Assembly: GCA_963402885.1 (NCBI GenBank)
Contig: OY727093.1
Span: forward strand, 18,770,161 to 18,834,160
From: Antedon bifida
Lineage: Eukaryota > Echinodermata > Crinoidea > Comatulida > Antedonidae
Length of the DNA stretch: 64,000 nt
Reading direction: 5' to 3'
Shown: positions 54,501 to 63,500 of the stretch, one piece after another
How positions within the stretch are numbered: position 1 is the stretch's first letter
Layout: each line of letters opens with the position of its first letter
Translations under genes and position numbers: made by a program
The notes under the pieces: model-generated
What the model was told of the DNA's origin: nothing
Seen by the model: the letters and a program-made list of their open reading frames with translations, nothing else
Databases searched by the model: none

Positions 54501-57500
54501 GGCCTTTGCGCTGCGGATAACCTAACTCGTCCGTAGTGACGAGTTCAAATCTAGTTTTTTTTTTTTGGTTTGGTAACCCATGTGATTGTAAATATCTTTT
54601 TTTTCATCTTCATCTTCTTTGTTATTCTTCTTTCTTTCCCGGATTTTTGTGCGTCGCATATCCCCTATTGCTTGTGAATATATCTTTTGTATAACTTTGT
54701 CATTATATGGACATTTACCTGAAGTTGTGCACCTCCATATTTTTAATGACGTTAGAGTCGCGCAGCGTAAGTTACGCGCAATTTTATGAATTTCAATGAT
54801 AGGTCATAGATTATAAACCAAAAGTCATTTTGTATTGACACTTGGTAAAAGTTTAAGTCATATCAAGGGCAAACTTTCTATGGATTAAAAATGACATGTT
54901 TCACAAAAAGTTACGCGCGCACGCGCATTTAAAATTTCAAAATGCGCAAAATTAATTTCTAATCAACTTTCTACGCTGATCATGACATTTTGAGCATGTA
55001 AAAAATTCCCACGCGCGCGAAAAAATTTACGCGTAAGGTGCGCACGGAGCATGAAAATCATGTGTTTTTTTCTTGAATTATGATTTTACAGCCTTTCTTA
55101 GTCATTTTAAAAAAGATTTACATCATTTCAAATTAAAATGACGTCATACGAACACGTTGATTTAGACAATTTGCGCGCGTTTTAGTTGCAAAAGTGACAA
55201 CATATTGTCAAAATTAAGCCTATTTTTAATCTATTATAGCTCCTCAGGATCATCCACGACCCCCAATTTTTTTAATTTAATATGTAAGCAGATATGTTGT
55301 AGATATGAATTCATGCAGAACCTTTACCACTCGGATGTTATGACGTCATCGTATGGCCACACGAATGTAAAATATAGGATGTTTTACTCTTTCGTTATTG
55401 CTCATCATATTAAATAGAGCGCATCTCACTTTTACGTGCCCAAAATTCTTCAAATTTGATTTATTGTAATTATTTAGATAATTATCTTCTAAAATTGTTA
55501 TCTTTATATGTCAATTTGATGACGTCATCGTGTTAATAATTGGATTTAAAAGATGGGTCTCATAATTTTGTCTATGCTACACTGTATATAACATATACAG
55601 TTTATTCTGTAAAATACTGTAATATGATGTATGCTACATAATAGGTACAATTCAGCACTGTAAACATATTTATTTCATGTCATAGGATGGCATAATAATT
55701 GTCGAGGTTCATATGGTTAAGTATGTGCATGTTGCGTTTGCACGGATAACCCGAACTCGTCAAAGTGACGAGTTCAAATCTAGTTTCTGTATTATACTTC
55801 TTTCCTTCTGTCATTTTTGTGCGTCGCGTTTCTCTAAAACGTGTCAACAGAACATATCGTAACTTTTTCAACATATCGACATTTACGTGAACTTGTGCAC
55901 CTCCTATTTTTGAATGACGTCAGAGTTGCGCAACGTGACTTACGCGCGATTTTATGAATTTCAATGATTGATCATAGACTAAAAACCAAACATAATTTTG
56001 TTTTGACACTTTGTGAAAATTTAAGTCATATCAAGCGCAAACTTTCTATGGATTAAAAATAACATGTTTCACAAAAAGTTACGCGCGCACACGCGTTAAA
56101 AATTTTACAATGCGAAAAGTCAACTTCTAATCAACTTTCTATGCATTTCATGTCATTTTGAGCATGTCAAAAATTCCCACGCGCGCGAAAATTTTTACGC
56201 ACGCGGTGCACACGTAGCGTTAAAAACATATTTTTTTCGCGTGATTTATGTTTTTTCAGCCTTTTCTAGTAATGTTACCAACTTATTGGTACGAGAACGT
56301 CGAATTAGATAATTTGCGCGCGTTTTTGGTGAAAAAGTTCAAAAATTCGTCAAAATTATGCCTATTTTTAAACAGTCATAGATTCTAAACTACGTGGAGA
56401 ACTTTTTTTTAATTACATATTCTGGAAGTTGATGAGTTGTAGATATCGGATCATGCATTAATATGGCTAACCGGACATTGTGACGTCATCGTATGGCCAC
56501 GCGAATATAAAATATAGGATTTTTGTCTCTTTCGTCATAGCTCATCACATTTAATAGAGCGCATCTCCACTTATTCGTTGTCCATTTTCACCCCGATTTT
56601 AATATATTCTAGGTCAATCAATTATCTTTTGCATGAATTAAAAATTTTTAAATTTTTTTAACGTCATCATGCCTAAAAATTTTAATTACGTTGGTCATTA
56701 ATTTCATCTTTACAGTAAATTTTAATCTGTTATAGCTCGTAAGAATAAAATGTGATAATCACGATTAAAACGTTTTCAGGAAGCTATTGTATTGTAGATA
56801 CAAAATCATGTGAAAATTGTGCCAATCGAATGTTGTGACGTCATCATATGGCCAGTTAAATAAAAAAAGTTGTATTTTCATCTTTTGCATTATATTTCAT
56901 TACATTTAAAAGAGCGCGCATCAATATTTCACATATTCAAATTTCTTCTACACGTTAATATGTTGTTGCTGAGATAATTTCATTCTGAAATTTCTACTAC
57001 ATCAAGATGTTAAAAATTACAATAAAATACGGGTCCCGTAATTTCACCTATTTTACACTGTTTGTGATATGTATACAGATTGTACTGTGTATACTATATG
57101 ACACAAAATAACAGAATTCAGAAATAACAACATATCATATTCTTCAGTTCAGGTCATAATGCCTTAATATTATGACGTGCACGTCAAAGTGACGAGTTTC
57201 ATGTCTAGTATTATTCTTCTTTCTTTCTCCTCCATTTTTGTGTCTCGCGTATCTCAAAAACTTGTAAACATAACATTTCATAACTTTGTCATCATATGGA
57301 AATTTACGTGAAGTTGTGCACCTCCTATTTTTGAATGACGTCAGACTTGCGAAACGTGACTTACGCGCAATTTTATGATTTTTAATGATTGATCATAGAT
57401 TAAAAACCAAGCATAATTATTTTTTGACACTTTGTGAAAATTTAAGTCATATCAAGGGCAAACTTTTTGTGGATTAAAAATGCCATGTTTTACAAGACGT

Positions 57501-60500
57501 TACGCGCGCAATGCGCATTTCTCCTCTATTTTTGTGTCTTGTGTATCTGAAAAACGTGTAAACATAACATTTCATAACTTTGTCAACATATGGGCATTCA
57601 CATGAAGTTGTGCACCTACTATTGTGAATGACGTCAGAAATGCGCAACGTGACTTACGTGCGATTTTATGAATTTCGCGTATTTAACATAGATTGAAAAC
57701 CATATAACAATTTAAATTGAAACTTAGCAAAAGTTTAATTTATACCTTGTGCTAACTTTTTGTGCACTAAAAATGGCATGTTTTACACGAAGTTACACGC
57801 GCACACGCATTTAAAATTCAATATGCGCAAAATTAATTTCTAATCTAATCTTTCTACGCTGATCATGACATTTCGAGCATGTCAAAAATTCCCACGCGCA
57901 TGAAAATTTTTACGCACGCGGTGCACACGTAGCGTTAAAAACATATTTTTTTCGCGTGATTTATGTTTTTTCAGCCTTTTCTAGTAATGTTACCAACTTA
58001 TTGGTACGAGCACGTCGAATTAGATAATTTGCGCGCGTTTTTGGTGAAAAAGTTCAAAAATTCGTCAAAATTATGCCTATTTTTAAACAGTCATAGATTC
58101 TAAACTACGTGGAGAACTTTTTTTTAATTACATATTCTGGAAGTTGATGAGTTGTAGATATCGGATCATGCATTAATATGGCTAACCGGACATTGTGACG
58201 TCATCGTATGGCCACGCGAATATAAAATATAGGATTTTTGTCTCTTTCGTCATAGCTCATCACATTTAATAGAGCGCATCTCCACTTATTCGTTGTCCAT
58301 TTTCACCCCGATTTTAATATATTCTAGGTCAATCAATTATCTTTTGCATGAATTAAAAATTTTTAAATTTTTTTAACGTCATCATGCCTAAAAATTTTAA
58401 TTACGTTGGTCATTAATTTCATCTTTACAGTAAATTTTAATCTGTTATAGCTCGTAAGAATAAAATGTGATAATCACGATTAAAACGTTTTCAGGAAGCT
58501 ATTGTATTGTAGATACAAAATCATGTGAAAATTGTGCCAATCGAATGTTGTGACGTCATCATATGGCCAGTTAAATAAAAAAAGTTGTATTTTCATCTTT
58601 TGCATTATATTTCATTACATTTAAAAGAGCGCGCATCAATATTTCACATATTCAAATTTCTTCTACACGTTAATATGTTGTTGCTGAGATAATTTCATTC
58701 TGAAATTTCTACTACATCAAGATGTTAAAAATTACAATAAAATACGGGTCCCGTAATTTCACCTATTTTACACTGTTTGTGATATGTATACAGATTGTAC
58801 TGTGTATACTATATGACACAAAATAACAGAATTCAGAAATAACAACATATCATATTCTTCAGTTCAGGTCATAATGCCTTAATATTATGACGTGCACGTC
58901 AAAGTGACGAGTTTCATGTCTAGTATTATTCTTCTTTCTTTCTCCTCCATTTTTGTGTCTCGCGTATCTCAAAAACTTGTAAACATAACATTTCATAACT
59001 TTGTCATCATATGGAAATTTACGTGAAGTTGTGCACCTCCTATTTTTGAATGACGTCAGACTTGCGAAACGTGACTTACGCGCAATTTTATGATTTTTAA
59101 TGATTGATCATAGATTAAAAACCAAGCATAATTATTTTTTGACACTTTGTGAAAATTTAAGTCATATCAAGGGCAAACTTTTTGTGGATTAAAAATGCCA
59201 TGTTTTACAAGACGTTACGCGCGCAATGCGCATTTCTCCTCTATTTTTGTGTCTTGTGTATCTGAAAAACGTGTAAACATAACATTTCATAACTTTGTCA
59301 ACATATGGGCATTCACATGAAGTTGTGCACCTACTATTGTGAATGACGTCAGAAATGCGCAACGTGACTTACGTGCGATTTTATGAATTTCGCGTATTTA
59401 ACATAGATTGAAAACCATATAACAATTTAAATTGAAACTTAGCAAAAGTTTAATTTATACCTTGTGCTAACTTTTTGTGCACTAAAAATGGCATGTTTTA
59501 CACGAAGTTACACGCGCACACGCATTTAAAATTCAATATGCGCAAAATTAATTTCTAATCTAATCTTTCTACGCTGATCATGACATTTCGAGCATGTCAA
59601 AAATTCCCACGCGCATGAAAATTTTTACGCACGCGGTGCACACGTAGCGTTAAAAACATATTTTTTTCGCGTGATTTATGTTTTTTCAGCCTTTTCTAGT
59701 AATGTTACCAACTTATTGGTACGAGCACGTCGAATTAGATAATTTGCGCGCGTTTTTGGTGAAAAAGTTCAAAAATTCGTCAAAATTATGCCTATTTTTA
59801 AACAGTCATAGATTCTAAACTACGTGGAGAACTTTTTTTTAATTACATATTCTGGAAGTTGATGAGTTGTAGATATCGGATCATGCATTAATATGGCTAA
59901 CCGGACATTGTGACGTCATCGTATGGCCACGCGAATATAAAATATAGGATTTTTGTCTCTTTCGTCATAGCTCATCACATTTAATAGAGCGCATCTCCAC
60001 TTATTCGTTGTCCATTTTCACCCCGATTTTAATATATTCTAGGTCAATCAATTATCTTTTGCATGAATTAAAAATTTTTAAATTTTTTTAACGTCATCAT
60101 GCCTAAAAATTTTAATTACGTTGGTCATTAATTTCATCTTTACAGTAAATTTTAATCTGTTATAGCTCGTAAGAATAAAATGTGATAATCACGATTAAAA
60201 CGTTTTCAGGAAGCTATTGTATTGTAGATACAAAATCATGTGAAAATTGTGCCAATCGAATGTTGTGACGTCATCATATGGCCAGTTAAATAAAAAAAGT
60301 TGTATTTTCATCTTTTGCATTATATTTCATTACATTTAAAAGAGCGCGCATCAATATTTCACATATTCAAATTTCTTCTACACGTTAATATGTTGTTGCT
60401 GAGATAATTTCATTCTGAAATTTCTACTACATCAAGATGTTAAAAATTACAATAAAATACGGGTCCCGTAATTTCACCTATTTTACACTGTTTGTGATAT

Positions 60501-63500
60501 GTATACAGATTGTACTGTGTATACTATATGACACAAAATAACAGAATTCAGAAATAACAACATATCATATTCTTCAGTTCAGGTCATAATGCCTTAATAT
60601 TATGACGTGCACGTCAAAGTGACGAGTTTCATGTCTAGTATTATTCTTCTTTCTTTCTCCTCCATTTTTGTGTCTCGCGTATCTCAAAAACTTGTAAACA
60701 TAACATTTCATAACTTTGTCATCATATGGAAATTTACGTGAAGTTGTGCACCTCCTATTTTTGAATGACGTCAGACTTGCGAAACGTGACTTACGCGCAA
60801 TTTTATGATTTTTAATGATTGATCATAGATTAAAAACCAAGCATAATTATTTTTTGACACTTTGTGAAAATTTAAGTCATATCAAGGGCAAACTTTTTGT
60901 GGATTAAAAATGCCATGTTTTACAAGACGTTACGCGCGCAATGCGCATTTCTCCTCTATTTTTGTGTCTTGTGTATCTGAAAAACGTGTAAACATAACAT
61001 TTCATAACTTTGTCAACATATGGGCATTCACATGAAGTTGTGCACCTACTATTGTGAATGACGTCAGAAATGCGCAACGTGACTTACGTGCGATTTTATG
61101 AATTTCGCGTATTTAACATAGATTGAAAACCATATAACAATTTAAATTGAAACTTAGCAAAAGTTTAATTTATACCTTGTGCTAACTTTTTGTGCACTAA
61201 AAATGGCATGTTTTACACGAAGTTACACGCGCACACGCATTTAAAATTCAATATGCGCAAAATTAATTTCTAATCTAATCTTTCTACGCTGATCATGACA
61301 TTTCGAGCATGTCAAAAATTCCCACGCGCATGAACAATTTTACGCGCGTGGTGCGCACGTAGTGCTAAAAACATTTTTTTTGCGTGAATTATGTTTTTTC
61401 AGCCTTTTATAGTAATTTTACCAATTTTAAAACAATTTCGACTTAAAATTACGTCATACGAGCACATCGAATTGTACAATTTGTGCGTGTTTTTAATGAA
61501 AAAGTTTTAAAATTCGTCAAAATTATGCCTTTTTTTAAACAATCATAGATTCTAAACTACGAGGTAAACTTTTTTTTACTTACATATTCGGGAAGGTGAT
61601 GATTTGTAGATATCGGATCATTAATCAATATTGCTAACCAGACATTGTGATGTCATCGTATGGCCACACGAATGTAAAATATATGATTTTTGTTTCTTTC
61701 GTTATTGCTCATCACATTAAATGGAGCGCATCATGCTTATCTGTATTCCTTTTTCTCCGAGATTTTAATATTGTCTAGGTCAATCAACTATCTTATGCAT
61801 GAGTTAAAAATATTTTAATTTTTGCCCCCAATGCCTAAAAATTTAAATTACGTATACAGATTATACTGTGTACTGTAAAATGTATATACTATATGACACA
61901 AAATAGACAGAATTTAGCACTAACAACATATCATATTCTTCAGTTCAGGTCATAATGCCATAATCTTTTTCTGTGCGCAACATTCCAACGTATGACGTGC
62001 ACGTGGCGTTTGTCGAGTGGATAACTAACTCATCAAAGTGACGAGTTTCATGTCTAGTTTCATTTGTATCTCTCCATTGAAATCCAGCCAGCCAACCTAT
62101 AACACAATTTCCAGTTCATCAAACGTGTGTAACATTGCAAACAGCATTATAGGATAGAATAGAGCCTGTGTAATGAAAAGTGCACCCTCCATATGTTAGG
62201 TACTATACTGTGAAGACGACAGTATAACTTTCAGCCCAGGGACGCATGTCCACATTTTGTATTCGTGTACCAGCAATCTCTACAGTAATGATGTTGATTT
62301 TCAAGTTTGGAGAGGGTGATGGCGTCGATCAGAGTGACCTTATTATCTAGTACTTCCGATGCAATATTTAAATTGAGAGACAGGAGATTCTTGATACCAA
62401 CAGCATTGTAATAATCATCAGTAATTTGCCAATTACTTTAAAGCAATAACAACTTTGTTTTTTATTTTCTATAATGTATTATTTTCTTAATATGATATTG
62501 CCTTGTAAGCATACCTTTATGGTAGTTGTTTATGGCACTATCTACTGCGGGATTACAATCAACCCTCTCTTTTGCTGTCTTTTTCACAGAGTTGTACGAA
62601 GTTGTACCTTCAGACTCCCAGCGTTTCTAATCTAAAACAAGGTGTACAGTATTCACATGCATCACATGTAGCGTTTGTTAATATGACCTTTTCCTGCTTG
62701 CTTTATCAACTCCAGATGGTAGCAGAGTACCAGTTGTAATAATCACACAGAGCATTCTAAGGTGATGATAATTGTATGAAAGTGTCCAGACTTCAGTTAG
62801 ACTGTCTCAGGAAAACTTACCATGAGCATCCTGGGTCTGATCTGCCCTATTAGCATCTTCTATGCAGAGAAGCATAGAAAAGTCAAAGCCCAGAGATCAG
62901 AGACCATCGATTTTTTGCAAGCTCTATTCTATAACCTTATCATTGATTAATAAGTAAAGTATTGAGTTTGATTGCATTTTTCTTTTTTTGCCATGTCATG
63001 ACATACCCATGTATACTATTATAGATCCCATGTTTTTAGTTTTTAATAACGCCTTTATGGTTAGATGTAATTTACAAATTGTTATGCTATAGCGCGTTCT
63101 AGTTCTAGTTTGAAATGAATTGAAATGATTAAAAAAAAACCTAATTTGTTTTTTCGAAGTTAGGAAAGTCTGCTTACCAAATATTAGGGAAACATTAACA
63201 GTACTGTAGTTATAGAACCTTGCTGCTCCATTTCTTGGAACCAGCTTCTGGACTACAGTATATTAAATCTGCAACTTCATTGAACTAAATCGAAGCTCAA
63301 CATCTTATCTTGGACTATTTTTTATCTTTATTTATTCATACACATATTTTCTCTAGTTTTTGTAGGTTTGTTTAATGTATTTGTAATTAGTTTTGCATGT
63401 TTTTATAAATTCTGGTGAACAATAACATTTAAAATACCTGTAAAAAGCTGATAGAACACACATCCAAGAGACCAGAAATCAGATGCCAAGCTATGATCAC

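Larger units (their letters stand above)
47115..63437 (-). other. ULK4 intron w1/w2 (16.3 kb)
   Basis: The longest intron. It contains a MITE, a tRNA-like SINE, the 91-bp satellite, dispersed repeat R2 copy 2 and the Helitron-like array. Stretches 49440-50660 and 50740-52300 are AT-rich with no gene. 62060-62990 is ordinary intronic DNA with one 110-bp open segment (see rejected items). Confidence 0.8.

Noticed and set aside
62521..62632. Open segment on the minus strand between AG and GT reading KRWESEGTTSYN...AINNYHK, considered as an extra ULK4 exon
   Set aside because: Its open frame needs phase 0, but exon w1 ends in phase 1, and w1 joins w2 directly with a correct Gly codon and continuous kinase sequence.
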